From NCBI GenBank assembly GCA_937136445.1, contig CAKZOQ010000649.1, forward strand, positions 1 through 11,739: a stretch of DNA of 11,739 nt, given 5' to 3'. Made by a program: the position numbers and the translations under genes. Shown here piece after piece: positions 1 to 7,434 of the stretch; within the stretch, counting starts at the first letter, position 1, and each line of letters opens with the position of its first letter. A model generated the notes under the pieces. That model was not told the DNA's origin. It did not search any database and was given only the letters and a program-made list of their open reading frames with translations. Source of the DNA: an uncultured Gemmatimonadota bacterium. Lineage in GTDB: Bacteria > Gemmatimonadota > Gemmatimonadetes > Longimicrobiales > Gaopeijiaceae.

Positions 1-1
1 G

Positions 2-223
2 CAGGGGGGCGACGGGGTGCGTGTGGCGGTAACCGGGGCGGGTCGCGCCGTCTTCCGGGTGGAGTCCATGGAGGAGGCGCTGGACGCCGACTTCTCACCT
101 GGCGCGCTGGAGGGCATGGAGGTGCCGTCCGGCGACCTGGTATCGGACCTGGCGGCCGGGGCGGACTACCGCGCCCACTTGGTGGGCGTCATGGCGCGGC
201 GGGCCGTGGAGGCATGCCGATAG
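2..223 (+). CDS. coxM: Molybdenum hydroxylase FAD-binding subunit, CoxM-like (3' end only)
   Basis: Only the last 73 codons are present; the frame is open to the left edge, so the gene is cut by the window. The visible residues match the C-terminal domain of the medium flavoprotein subunit of CO dehydrogenase/xanthine dehydrogenase-type enzymes. They include VAVTGAG near the start, an E-A-L-D-A-D-F stretch and the closing YRAHLVGVMARRAVEA, which is typical of the family's end. In the holoenzyme this subunit carries FAD and passes electrons from the iron-sulfur subunit to the acceptor. Its stop codon lies inside the start of the coxD-like gene (10-base overlap), so the two are translated together. 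The substrate of the enzyme (CO or another compound) cannot be told from this piece, because the large catalytic subunit is outside the window. The presence of coxD, coxE and coxG makes a cox-type enzyme the best guess. Confidence 0.8.
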   Translation, partial: QGGDGVRVAVTGAGRAVFRVESMEEALDADFSPGALEGMEVPSGDLVSDLAAGADYRAHLVGVMARRAVEACR

Positions 224-1146
224 CGGAGGGGCGCCCGGTCCCGGCCGACATCGACGAGACGCTGGAGCTCCTGGCGGACGGCGACTACGTGGCCGACCGG
301 AGCCTCGGCACCTCCCTCTTCCTGGCGCTGGAGCTGGGCCGCCCCCTCTTCCTGGAGGGGGAGGCGGGGGTGGGAAAGACCGAGGTGGCCAAGGTCCTGG
401 CGGCGACGCTGGGGCGGCGACTGATCCGCCTGCAGTGCTACGAGGGTCTGGACGTCTCCTCGGCCGTGTACGAGTGGAACTATGCCCGCCAGATGATCGA
501 GATCCGCATCGCCGAGGCGGCCGACGACGCCGACCGGGAGGGGCTCGCCGCCGACGTCTTCACCCCTCCGTTCCTGATCCGCCGCCCACTTCTGGAGGCG
601 CTGGAGCCCCACGAAGAGGGCCCCCCGGTCCTCCTGGTGGACGAGCTGGACCGCACCGACGAGCCCTTCGAGGCTTTCCTCCTCGAAATCCTCTCCGACT
701 TCCAAGTGACCATCCCGGAGATCGGCACGGTGCGGGCCGAGCGGCCACCGGTGGTCGTCATCACCTCCAACCGGACGCGGGAGGTCCACGACGCTCTCAA
801 GCGGCGCTGCATCTACCAGTGGATCGACTACCCTGACGCCGCACGGGAGCTGGAGATCCTCCGCGTCCGCCTCCCCGGAGCCTCGGAGCGCCTCTCCCGC
901 CAGGTCGTGGGGTTCGTCCAGGCGCTGCGGCAGCGCGACCTGTACAAGGTGCCGGGGGTGGCGGAGAGCCTGGATTGGACCCGCGCCCTGGTCGCGTTGG
1001 ACCGGGTCGCCCTGGATCCCGAGACGGTGGACGACACCCTCGGGGTGCTCCTCAAGTACCGGGACGACTTGGACCGGGTGCGGGGCGAGGCGGCCGCCGA
1101 CACCCTCCGGGAGGTGGAGCGGGAGCTGGCCGCCGCCGGGTCCTGA
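214..1146 (+). CDS. coxD: MoxR-family AAA+ ATPase, CoxD-like
   Basis: A 310-residue AAA+ ATPase of the MoxR group. Visible motifs are Walker A GEAGVGKT at residues 49-56, Walker B VLLVDELDR at 139-147, sensor 1 TSN at 184-186 and a likely arginine finger in KRRC at 196-199. CoxD of Oligotropha (Afipia) carboxidovorans is known to help insert sulfur and copper into the [CuSMoO2] site of CO dehydrogenase, acting on the apoenzyme in the cytoplasm or at the membrane. The start at 214 overlaps the coxM-like stop. The GGAGG at 208-212 is only one base from the ATG, so initiation probably depends on coupling to upstream translation; no earlier in-frame start exists. Nine bases separate it from coxE, the usual AAA+/VWA pairing. 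Relatives serve other molybdenum hydroxylases, so the exact target enzyme is inferred from context. Confidence 0.88.
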   Translation: MPIAEGRPVPADIDETLELLADGDYVADRSLGTSLFLALELGRPLFLEGEAGVGKTEVAKVLAATLGRRLIRLQCYEGLDVSSAVYEWNYARQMIEIRIAEAADDADREGLAADVFTPPFLIRRPLLEALEPHEEGPPVLLVDELDRTDEPFEAFLLEILSDFQVTIPEIGTVRAERPPVVVITSNRTREVHDALKRRCIYQWIDYPDAARELEILRVRLPGASERLSRQVVGFVQALRQRDLYKVPGVAESLDWTRALVALDRVALDPETVDDTLGVLLKYRDDLDRVRGEAAADTLREVERELAAAGS

Positions 1147-1155
1147 GGGGCCCGC

Positions 1156-2424
1156 ATGATCGTGCCCCCCGGGGAGGACCGACCCGACCCCCTCGAGGCG
1201 GAGGGACCGGCGGACGAACCGGCAGGCGAACCGCCCTCCCAGGGACCGCCCTCCCAGGGACCGCCTGAGGGCGCGGGCGCCCTTCTGGAGAACGTGGCCC
1301 ACTTCGCCCGCCTTCTCCGGCGAGCCGGGATGCCGTTGGGTCCTGGAGCCACGTTGGACGCGGTCCGGGCGGTGGAGGCGGTGGGCGTCCGCCGGAGGGC
1401 CGACGTCTACTGGGCCCTGCATGCGGTGCTGGTGAGCGCGCCGGACCAGCGTGCGCTCTTCCGGACGGCCTTCGACACCTTCTGGCGGGACCCCTTCGGC
1501 GCCGAGCAGGCGCTGAGCGCGTTGGCACCCCGCACGGAGGTGGCGGAGCGGGCCCGGAAGGACCGCCCGGCGGCACGGCGGGTGGCGGGCGCGGCGGCAG
1601 GTCCGTCGGCTCCCCGGCCTCCCTCGGAATCCCCGACCGCCGACGAGCTCGACGTGGTCATGTCGTGGACGGACCGGGAGGTGCTCCGGACCCGGGACTT
1701 CGAGCAGATGACGGCGGAGGAAATGGAGGAGGCCCGCGTGCTGCTGCGCCGGATGTCCCTGAAGCTGCCCCGCCGCCCGACCCGCCGCTGGCGGCCGGAC
1801 CCTACCGGGTCCAGCGCCGACCTCCGGGCGACGCTGCGCGTCTCCCTCCGGTCCGGTCATGGGATCATCCCTCTCCAGCGCCGGAGCCGCCGCCGCCGCC
1901 CGCCGGACCTGGTGGTCCTGTGCGACATCTCTGGCTCCATGGAGCGCTATGCCCGCATGCTCCTCCACTTCCTGCAGGGGCTCACCGGGGCGCGGGACCG
2001 GGTTCGGGTGCTCCTCTTCGGCACCCGCCTCACCGACGTCACGCGCCACCTACGGCACCGGGACGTGGACGAGGCGCTGGCCCGGGTGGGTCGGGCGGTG
2101 TCCGACTGGTCCGGGGGCACCCGCATCGGGGCGAGCCTGGAGGTCTTCAACCGGCTCTGGGCTCGAAGGCTCCTGGGCCACGGGGCGGTGGTGCTCCTCA
2201 TCACGGACGGGCTGGACCGGGACGGCGCTCGTGGGATCGAGAAGGAAGCGGCGCGGCTCCAGCGCTCCTGCCGGCGGCTCATCTGGCTGAATCCGCTCCT
2301 CCGGTGGGAGGGGTTCGCGCCGGAAGCTGCCGGGGTGAAGGCGCTGCTCCGGCATGTGGACGACGTCCGTCCCGTCCACAACCTGGAGAGCCTGGAGTCG
2401 CTGGTGGCCGCGCTGGAAGGCTGA
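1156..2424 (+). CDS. coxE: VWA-domain protein, CoxE-like
   Basis: A 422-residue protein with the CoxE-type von Willebrand factor A domain. The MIDAS metal site is complete: DISGS at residues 257-261, Thr322 in SGGT, and Asp351 in ITDG. The N-terminal half (from about residue 43, LLENVAHFARLLRRAG) matches the helical region found before the VWA domain in this family. CoxE-type proteins work with their MoxR ATPase partner (here the gene just upstream) in metal-centre maturation of CO dehydrogenase-like enzymes. The ATG at 1156 has a good ribosome site, GAGGGG at 1145-1150, which overlaps the coxD stop. Residues 1-42 are a Pro/Glu-rich extension with a PPSQG duplication; a GTG at 1291 is a possible alternative start nearer the conserved domain. 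No signal peptide or membrane segment is seen. Confidence 0.87.
   Translation: MIVPPGEDRPDPLEAEGPADEPAGEPPSQGPPSQGPPEGAGALLENVAHFARLLRRAGMPLGPGATLDAVRAVEAVGVRRRADVYWALHAVLVSAPDQRALFRTAFDTFWRDPFGAEQALSALAPRTEVAERARKDRPAARRVAGAAAGPSAPRPPSESPTADELDVVMSWTDREVLRTRDFEQMTAEEMEEARVLLRRMSLKLPRRPTRRWRPDPTGSSADLRATLRVSLRSGHGIIPLQRRSRRRRPPDLVVLCDISGSMERYARMLLHFLQGLTGARDRVRVLLFGTRLTDVTRHLRHRDVDEALARVGRAVSDWSGGTRIGASLEVFNRLWARRLLGHGAVVLLITDGLDRDGARGIEKEAARLQRSCRRLIWLNPLLRWEGFAPEAAGVKALLRHVDDVRPVHNLESLESLVAALEG
1231..1260 (+). repeat. 15-bp tandem duplication in coxE
   Basis: Two perfect head-to-tail copies of a 15-base unit (CCGCCCTCCCAGGGA at 1231-1245 and 1246-1260), followed by the first five bases of a third. 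They encode PPSQG twice, at residues 26-35 of the CoxE-like protein. The unit is a multiple of three, so copy-number change would keep the frame. It lies in the nonconserved, probably disordered N-terminal extension, so little functional effect is expected. Confidence 0.8.
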
Positions 2425-2466
2425 CGGCGGGGACCCGTGGGGCGGGCCTGGGTTCGCGCGACCGGG

Positions 2467-3141
2467 TCAGCGCCCTCCGCCGCCGAAGATCCCACGGAGC
2501 CACCGCCAGAGCCCGCGGAAGAGCAGTCCGAGCCCTCCGGCGGGCCGCGGCTCCCGGGGTTCCGCCGCGCCGGATGCCTCCCGAGTGCCGGCCGGGGTCT
2601 TCGCCGCCCGCCCCGTCCCGCTGTCCGGCGCGTCCGTGGATTCCGGCCCGGTCCCGTTTTCGTCCGAGTCACCGCCCGCCTCCCCGCCCTCCAGCTTGGA
2701 GGCCAGACAGCCGGTGAAGTCCTGGAGGATCTCCTGGGCCACGGCGTCGATCATTCCGCGGCCGAAGGAGACCAGCTTTCCGGTGAGCTTCACCTCGGAG
2801 TCCACCACCACCTCGGCTCCGTCGGCGTGCTCCCCGACGGTGGACACCATGATCATGGAGACCGAGCCCGACCCGCTCTTCTCCTGTCCCTTGGCCTCCA
2901 TGCGAAGGCGGCGATCGGCCTCGTCCACCTCGACGAACTCGGCCGTGCCCTTGTACGAGACGGTGATGGGACCCGCCTTTACGGTGACCGTCCCCCTGTG
3001 GGTGGTCCCGTCCTCCGAGGATTCGGTGAGCGCGGCCCCCGGCAGGCAGGCGACCACCCGGGACGGGTCCACCAGGAAGGACCAGACCTGGTCGGGCGGG
3101 GCTGCCACAGTGAAGCGTTCCTCGATCTTCAACGACGACAT
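2467..3141 (-). CDS. coxG: CoxG-like SRPBCC-domain protein with C-terminal membrane tail
   Basis: A 224-residue protein. Residues 1-150 form a CoxG/SRPBCC domain, recognisable from the start KIEERFTVAAPPDQVWSFL, the motif CLPGAAL at 32-38, and the late helix where FGRGMIDAVAQEILQDF runs into CLASKL. Residues 151-200 are a low-complexity Gly/Glu/Pro/Thr linker. Residues 201-220 (GLGLLFRGLWRWLRGIF) are hydrophobic with interspersed arginines and look like an amphipathic membrane anchor. CoxG is known to recruit CO dehydrogenase to the cytoplasmic membrane, possibly delivering quinone. The start at 3141 is chosen because the domain begins there and GAGG lies six bases upstream; the longer frame running back to 3447 would enter the sigma factor gene. 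The gene faces coxE tail to tail with only 42 bases between, so it has its own promoter in 3142-3368. Confidence 0.85.
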   Translation of the reverse strand: MSSLKIEERFTVAAPPDQVWSFLVDPSRVVACLPGAALTESSEDGTTHRGTVTVKAGPITVSYKGTAEFVEVDEADRRLRMEAKGQEKSGSGSVSMIMVSTVGEHADGAEVVVDSEVKLTGKLVSFGRGMIDAVAQEILQDFTGCLASKLEGGEAGGDSDENGTGPESTDAPDSGTGRAAKTPAGTREASGAAEPREPRPAGGLGLLFRGLWRWLRGIFGGGGR

Positions 3142-3181
3142 GGCGACCTCGCTCTCCGGCGTGGGGGGAGGATGGAGACGG

Positions 3182-3214
3182 GGTTCCCGACCCGTGATGC
3201 ACGGCCAGGTTCCC
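3182..3214. promoter_or_regulatory. Symmetric repeat cluster, candidate operator or ECF promoter upstream of coxG
   Basis: Two identical GGTTCCC heptamers (3182-3188 and 3208-3214) flank a perfect inverted repeat CCGTG-ATG-CACGG (3192-3204), with exactly three bases between the palindrome and each heptamer. The block lies 41-73 bases upstream of the coxG start codon, in the 227-base gap between the divergent coxG and sigma factor genes. Read on the minus strand the heptamers are GGGAACC and contain GGAAC, the core of many ECF sigma factor -35 elements. The next gene encodes such a sigma factor, so autoregulation or control of coxG by it is possible. I saw no convincing -10 partner. The rest of the gap shows no clear hairpin or small gene. 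Confidence 0.35.
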
Positions 3215-3368
3215 GCTGGGCGGGAGGAGGCGCCGGCGGTGGAATCGCCGCTCCGGACGGGGCCGCTCCGTACTCGACCCATCCGATCCGACGGCGGCTC
3301 CGTATCATCTCGGAAGGGTCGGTCGGTCCGGCCCACGTCCCTCGCGCGCCCGACCGGCCGGAGGTAGC

Positions 3369-4034
3369 GTGAACGAATCTCCGATGTCGCCGCTGGAGTC
3401 CGACCCGCGCCGGGGTGCGGATCGCGACCCACGGCCCCCGTGGACACGCGCCATGGACGATCCGGAACCGGAGGTGCTGGTCGCCGCCATGGCGGCAGGG
3501 GAGGAGCGCGCCCTGGAGAGACTCTTCGACCGCTTCTCCGGAGCCGTCTTCGCCGTCGCCTTCGGAATCCTCGGGAACGACGCCGATGCCAGCGAGGTCA
3601 CCCTGGACGCCTTCACCCACGCCTGGATCCGGGCTGCCGACTTCGACCTGCGGCGCGGTTCGGTAGCCACCTGGCTCACTGTGCTCACTCGCTCCCGGGC
3701 ACTGGACCGGATCCGGGCGCGACGGAGTCGACTCGCCCGGGTGGAGAAGGCCTCGGCCCGGGAGGGAGGACGGCCGGCCATGGGCTCGGGACCCGAGCCG
3801 GTGGACGGGGTGGTGGAGACCCGGGAGCGCAGGGGGCACCTCCACACGGCGCTGAAGGGTCTCTCGGGGGTGCAGCGGCGTGCCATCGAGCTGGCGTTCT
3901 ACGAGGGCCTGTCCCACACCCAGATCGCCCGTCGGCTCGGCGTCCCGCTGGGCACCATCAAGACCCGGATCCGAACGGGGTTGCGGAAGCTCCGCGACAT
4001 CCTCGGGCCGTCCTACTCGGGAGAGTGGTCATGA
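3369..4034 (+). CDS. ECF-family RNA polymerase sigma factor
   Basis: A 221-residue sigma-70 family factor of the extracytoplasmic function type. Region 2 spans about residues 46-118 (ERALERLFDRFSGAVFAVAF, then RRGSVATWLTVLTRSRALDRIRARR, a form common in SigK-like ECF factors). Region 4 spans about 155-211, with the helix-turn-helix around LSHTQIARRLGVPLGTIKTR at 181-200. There is no region 3, as expected. The chosen GTG at 3369 has GGAGG at 3360-3364, four bases away. Other in-frame starts (ATG at 3384 and 3453) lack such a site, although the first 30 residues are nonconserved and ATG 3453 would still give a whole protein. The stop overlaps the next start as ATGA, so it is co-translated with the anti-sigma factor. 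It likely directs polymerase to stress or redox genes; the actual regulon is unknown. Confidence 0.9.
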   Translation: MNESPMSPLESDPRRGADRDPRPPWTRAMDDPEPEVLVAAMAAGEERALERLFDRFSGAVFAVAFGILGNDADASEVTLDAFTHAWIRAADFDLRRGSVATWLTVLTRSRALDRIRARRSRLARVEKASAREGGRPAMGSGPEPVDGVVETRERRGHLHTALKGLSGVQRRAIELAFYEGLSHTQIARRLGVPLGTIKTRIRTGLRKLRDILGPSYSGEWS

Positions 4035-4615
4035 ATCGACCGGACCTGCACGCCCTTCTGGGCATGGCTCCGGCCTACGCCGTAGGCACCCTGGACGGCG
4101 CCGACCTCGTGTCGTTCGAAGGGGCCCTTCCCGACACCCCGGGGCTGCAGGAGGAGGTGGACCGGTACCGGGCGCTTCTGGGAGCCTTCGCCGAGAGCCA
4201 CCCGCGCCGATCGCTCCCCTCGGGGCTGAAGGGGCGGCTGATGCGTCGGATCCGGCTTCCCGGGCTGGACGGGCATCCGGTAGCCGGAGTGGACTTCGAG
4301 GAGCTGGACTGGAGTCGCCCGTCCCACGCGCCCGGGGTGGAGGTCCACGTCCTGAGGGAGGAGGGCGGCACCCAGACCGTACTCCTTCGCGCCGAGCCCG
4401 GGACGGCCTACCCCGACCACCGTCACCCCGGCGGCGAGAGCTTCTTCGTCCTCGAGGGCTCCTTCCGGGACCACCGGGCGGAATACCACGCCGGCGACTT
4501 CCACCGCTTCCCGCCTGGCTCGGAGCATCGGAGCATCCGGATCACCGGAGGGACCACCTGTGTCACCCTCATCGTCACGGGGCCGGGAGGCACGCCGCTG
4601 CTGGAGGATCGGTAG
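4031..4615 (+). CDS. Cupin-domain anti-sigma factor, ChrR/RskA-like, without the N-terminal zinc motif
   Basis: A 194-residue cytoplasmic protein with two parts. Residues 1-75 resemble the anti-sigma domain of ChrR/RskA proteins (LHALLGMAPAYAVGTLDGAD). Residues 95-190 form a cupin barrel with ligands H130, H132, E136 and H166 (DHRHPGGESFFVLEG, then FPPGSEHRS). The HxH-x3-E-x29-H spacing is the same as that of the zinc ligands in Rhodobacter sphaeroides ChrR as I recall them. The N-terminal HxxxCxxC zinc motif of ChrR is replaced by G31, D35 and G38, so this domain probably folds without zinc. By family knowledge it holds the upstream ECF sigma factor inactive until a signal, in ChrR singlet oxygen, is sensed through the cupin. 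GGGAG at 4019-4023 supports the ATG at 4031. No membrane segment is present, so it is a soluble anti-sigma factor. Confidence 0.82.
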   Translation: MNRPDLHALLGMAPAYAVGTLDGADLVSFEGALPDTPGLQEEVDRYRALLGAFAESHPRRSLPSGLKGRLMRRIRLPGLDGHPVAGVDFEELDWSRPSHAPGVEVHVLREEGGTQTVLLRAEPGTAYPDHRHPGGESFFVLEGSFRDHRAEYHAGDFHRFPPGSEHRSIRITGGTTCVTLIVTGPGGTPLLEDR

Positions 4616-4740
4616 GCGACGCAGGGTGAGGTTGCGTCCCCGGCTGTCGGAGAGGAGGGGGCGCGCGTAGTCTTGGAGCTTGCCCTGTCCCCCCACCCGA
4701 TCCCTGTACGTCCGGCTCCGCTCCAACCTCGAGGCCCACC

Positions 4741-7362
4741 ATGCTCGTCTCCCCGCACGCCCGGACCTCCGTCCACCGTACGATCCTGGCCGCGCTCGCC
4801 CTCTTCCTGAGCGTCGCGCCCCCTCTCCAGGCCCAGGAGCGGCCGGCCGGATGGAGTCCCGACGAGGTGCTTCAGCGCGAAGGCTTCACCGAGCCGCCCG
4901 CCGAGATCGTCGATGCCGTCCTGGCGCCTCGATGGCTCAACGTGGAGCTCACCGAGGTGAGCCCCACCGGCGACTGGTTCCTGGACGAGGTCGAGGACGG
5001 CCCCGTACCGATGGATCGGTTCTCCCACCCCTTCCACGATCTGGGAGGGGAGTTCATCGAGATCCGCGCCAACCGGGCCCGGTCGCTCCTGACCCGCAGC
5101 AACGCGGGCCTCCAGCTCATCTCGGCGACGGACGGCACCGTCCGGGACGTCCAGGTGCCGGAGGGAGCCCGGGTGAGCCACGCCACCTGGTCGCCCGACG
5201 GGGCACGCCTCGCCTTCTTCGCCCACATGGACGACGCGACGCACCTCTACGTCGCCGAACCCGACGGCTCGACGCGACGGGTGAGCCCGCGCCCGGTCCT
5301 GGCAACGGGGTATCCCGACTTCGCCTGGTCGGCCGATGGGCGCACCCTGGGCACCGTCCTCCTTCCTCGCGACCGCCCGGCCATGCCGGAGGCCTCGCCG
5401 CAGCCCCAGGGACCCCAGATCAAGCAGACGCAGGACGGGGTGAACATGCTGCGGGTCTTCAAGTCCCTCCTGGCGACGCCGCACGACAAGGACCTGGTGG
5501 AGTGGCACAACACGGGGCAGGTCGCCCTCATCGACACCGACGGCGGTGAGGTCTCGGAGGTGGGAGAGCCGGTGATGGTCCGGAGCCTCGATGTGAGCGC
5601 GGACGGTGCCCATGTCCTGGTGGAGCGGATGGTGCGGCCGTTCAGCTACGTGGTCCCCGTCCGCATGTTCGGATCGGTCCAGGAGATCTGGGATCGGGAG
5701 GGGGAGGTGTTGGCCACCGTCCGGACCGACGATCTGGACACCGGACTCGAGGACGGTCCCCGAGCCGGGGGGCCGGGGTTCAGTGCCTACGGCGAGGACG
5801 ACGGCCCGCGGGACATGGGCTGGCGCTCCGACGGGTCGGGGCTGAGCTACCTGGAGCGGGCGGCACGATCCGGCGGCGAGGAGGGTGAGGCGGCGGAGTC
5901 CGACGGCGACGGCGAGCGGCCCGACCGCCTGTGGCTCTGGCGGCCACCCTTCGGAGAGGACGATCGGGAGGTCCTCTTCGAGAACGAGAACGCCCTCGAT
6001 TGGGTCCGATTCGCCGACGGAGCCGACCTCGTCTTCGCCCAGGAGGAAGTGGACGACGAGGTCCATCACTTCGCGGTCTTCCTGGACAGCCCCGACGAGA
6101 GGCACACGCTGGCCCGGTACGATGGCGAAGAGGTCTACGAGAACCCGGGGGCGCTGGTGGCCGCCGACCGGACCTTCGCGACGCGTGGCTGGCGGGGCGG
6201 ATGGGATGTCGGGGGTGAGGTGGCGCTCTCGGACGATGGCGCGCACGTCTACTACCAGGGCGTGGTCTTCGACGAGGAGCCCATGGAGGTGGGGCCGCGT
6301 TCCTTCGTGGACCGGGTCCAGATCCGCACGGGTGAGACGGAGCGCATCTACGAGACGGAGAACACCGATCTCTTCGAGATGCCCACCGCCTGGCGGGATC
6401 TCGACGGCCTCGAGTACGTGGTCACGCGGGAGTCGCCCACGGAGGTACCCCAGAGCTTCCTGCGGGACGGGCAGGGACTGACCCAGCTCACCCGGAACAC
6501 CGACCCCACGCCGGACCTCACCGCGGCGCCCCGTCAGGACTTCATCGTCACTCGGCCCGACGGCTTCCGCTTCCAGGTCAACGTCACCCTCCCCGAGTCC
6601 TTCGAGGAGGGGGCACGACTCCCCGCCATGTTCTGGTTCTACCCCCGGGAGTACACCACGCAGGACGAGTACGATGAGACGCTCCTCACGCACAACAAGA
6701 ACGCCTTCCCGGACTTCGGTGCCCGCTCCATCGAGTACCTCGTCCGCCTCGGCTACGCCGTGGTGGAGCCCGACGCGCCCATCGTCGGGAAGGAGGGCCG
6801 CATGAACGACAACTACGAGCACGACCTCCGCAACAACCTCTCAGCCGTCATCGACGAGCTCGATCGTCGGGGGGTCATCGACCGGAGCCGCCTGGGGATC
6901 GGAGGGCACTCCTACGGCGCCTTCGGCACCGCCAACGCCATGGTCCACACCCCGTTCTTCAAGGCGGGGATCGCCGGTCACGGGAACTACAACCGGACGC
7001 TCACGCCGCTCCACTTCCAGAGCGAGCGACGCACCCTTTGGGAGGCACGCGAGACCTACATCTCCATGTCGCCCCTGCTGAATGCCGACGGACTCACCGG
7101 AGCCCTCCTCATGTACCACGGGCTCCACGACCAGAACGTTGGGACCGATCCCATCCACTCGCCCAAGCTCTTTCACGCCCTGAACGGACTGGACAAGGAG
7201 GCCGCCCTCTACCTGTACCCCCTCGAGCAGCACGGACCGGCGGCGCGGGAGACCCTGTTGGACCTCTGGGCCCGGTGGTCGGCGTGGCTGGACAAGCACC
7301 TCATGGGCGAGGCGCGTGGTGCCACCATCTCCGATGACGGGGAGGGCGCCGGAGGGAGCTAG
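4741..7362 (+). CDS. Secreted S9-family peptidase, glutamyl endopeptidase-like (S9D)
   Basis: An 873-residue exported serine peptidase of the prolyl oligopeptidase family. A signal peptide is visible at residues 1-32 (basic start, hydrophobic ILAALALFLSVA, then LQAQ as cleavage region). Residues about 60-600 form the propeller-like region, rich in Asp and Glu, with WSPDGARLAFF-type blade motifs. The alpha/beta hydrolase domain follows, with a full triad: Ser724 in GGHSYGAF, Asp797 in HGLHDQN, His831 in LEQHGP. NYNRTLTPLHFQSERRTLWE after the nucleophile closely resembles the glutamyl endopeptidase subgroup, which in plants includes the chloroplast enzyme. It probably degrades peptides outside the cytoplasmic membrane for nutrition. 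GAGG at 4731-4734 precedes the ATG by six bases. The 125-base gap after the cupin gene holds only a weak hairpin, so read-through from the sigma operon is possible. The last 20 residues are acidic and nonconserved. Confidence 0.9.
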   Translation: MLVSPHARTSVHRTILAALALFLSVAPPLQAQERPAGWSPDEVLQREGFTEPPAEIVDAVLAPRWLNVELTEVSPTGDWFLDEVEDGPVPMDRFSHPFHDLGGEFIEIRANRARSLLTRSNAGLQLISATDGTVRDVQVPEGARVSHATWSPDGARLAFFAHMDDATHLYVAEPDGSTRRVSPRPVLATGYPDFAWSADGRTLGTVLLPRDRPAMPEASPQPQGPQIKQTQDGVNMLRVFKSLLATPHDKDLVEWHNTGQVALIDTDGGEVSEVGEPVMVRSLDVSADGAHVLVERMVRPFSYVVPVRMFGSVQEIWDREGEVLATVRTDDLDTGLEDGPRAGGPGFSAYGEDDGPRDMGWRSDGSGLSYLERAARSGGEEGEAAESDGDGERPDRLWLWRPPFGEDDREVLFENENALDWVRFADGADLVFAQEEVDDEVHHFAVFLDSPDERHTLARYDGEEVYENPGALVAADRTFATRGWRGGWDVGGEVALSDDGAHVYYQGVVFDEEPMEVGPRSFVDRVQIRTGETERIYETENTDLFEMPTAWRDLDGLEYVVTRESPTEVPQSFLRDGQGLTQLTRNTDPTPDLTAAPRQDFIVTRPDGFRFQVNVTLPESFEEGARLPAMFWFYPREYTTQDEYDETLLTHNKNAFPDFGARSIEYLVRLGYAVVEPDAPIVGKEGRMNDNYEHDLRNNLSAVIDELDRRGVIDRSRLGIGGHSYGAFGTANAMVHTPFFKAGIAGHGNYNRTLTPLHFQSERRTLWEARETYISMSPLLNADGLTGALLMYHGLHDQNVGTDPIHSPKLFHALNGLDKEAALYLYPLEQHGPAARETLLDLWARWSAWLDKHLMGEARGATISDDGEGAGGS

Positions 7363-7394
7363 CGGGCCGGGGGAGGACGATGTAGCGGGACGGC

Positions 7395-7419
7395 GGGCCG
7401 GACGGGGGATCCCCGGCCC
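7395..7419. terminator. GC-rich hairpin between convergent genes, candidate bidirectional terminator
   Basis: GGGCCGG (7395-7401) and CCGGCCC (7413-7419) form a perfect seven-pair stem with an 11-base loop; an alternative CGGGG/CCCCG stem (7403-7407 with 7411-7415) competes inside it. It sits in the 72-base gap between the S9 peptidase and the SGNH hydrolase genes, which point towards each other, exactly where a shared terminator would be expected. There is no T-run on either side, so intrinsic termination is uncertain, though such hairpins are common at gene ends in high-GC genomes. Confidence 0.4.
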
Positions 7420-7434
7420 TGCTCGGTGCCGTTG

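Noticed and set aside
166..2049. A 627-codon open frame on the minus strand opposite coxD and coxE
   Set aside because: High-GC genes commonly leave the opposite strand open. The translation is low-complexity (Arg, Gly, Pro, His, Val) with no recognisable domain, while the plus strand holds clear AAA+ and VWA motifs.
2425..2466. Terminator hairpin between coxE and coxG (GGACCC at 2431-2436 with GGGTTC at 2450-2455)
   Set aside because: A short stem with one G-U pair, a 13-base loop and no T-run; it could easily be chance in such GC-rich sequence.
3142..3447. Extended N-terminus (102 residues) of coxG
   Set aside because: It would overlap the sigma factor gene, has no conserved residues and skips the start with the GAGG ribosome site at the beginning of the SRPBCC domain.
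4618..4638. Hairpin GACGCA/TGCGTC after the cupin anti-sigma gene, as a terminator
   Set aside because: Only six pairs, a nine-base loop and no T-run; too weak to call.
4423..6822. A 799-codon minus-strand frame opposite the S9 peptidase
   Set aside because: It has no domain motifs, its composition is that of an antisense shadow, and it overlaps a well-supported peptidase with a full catalytic triad.
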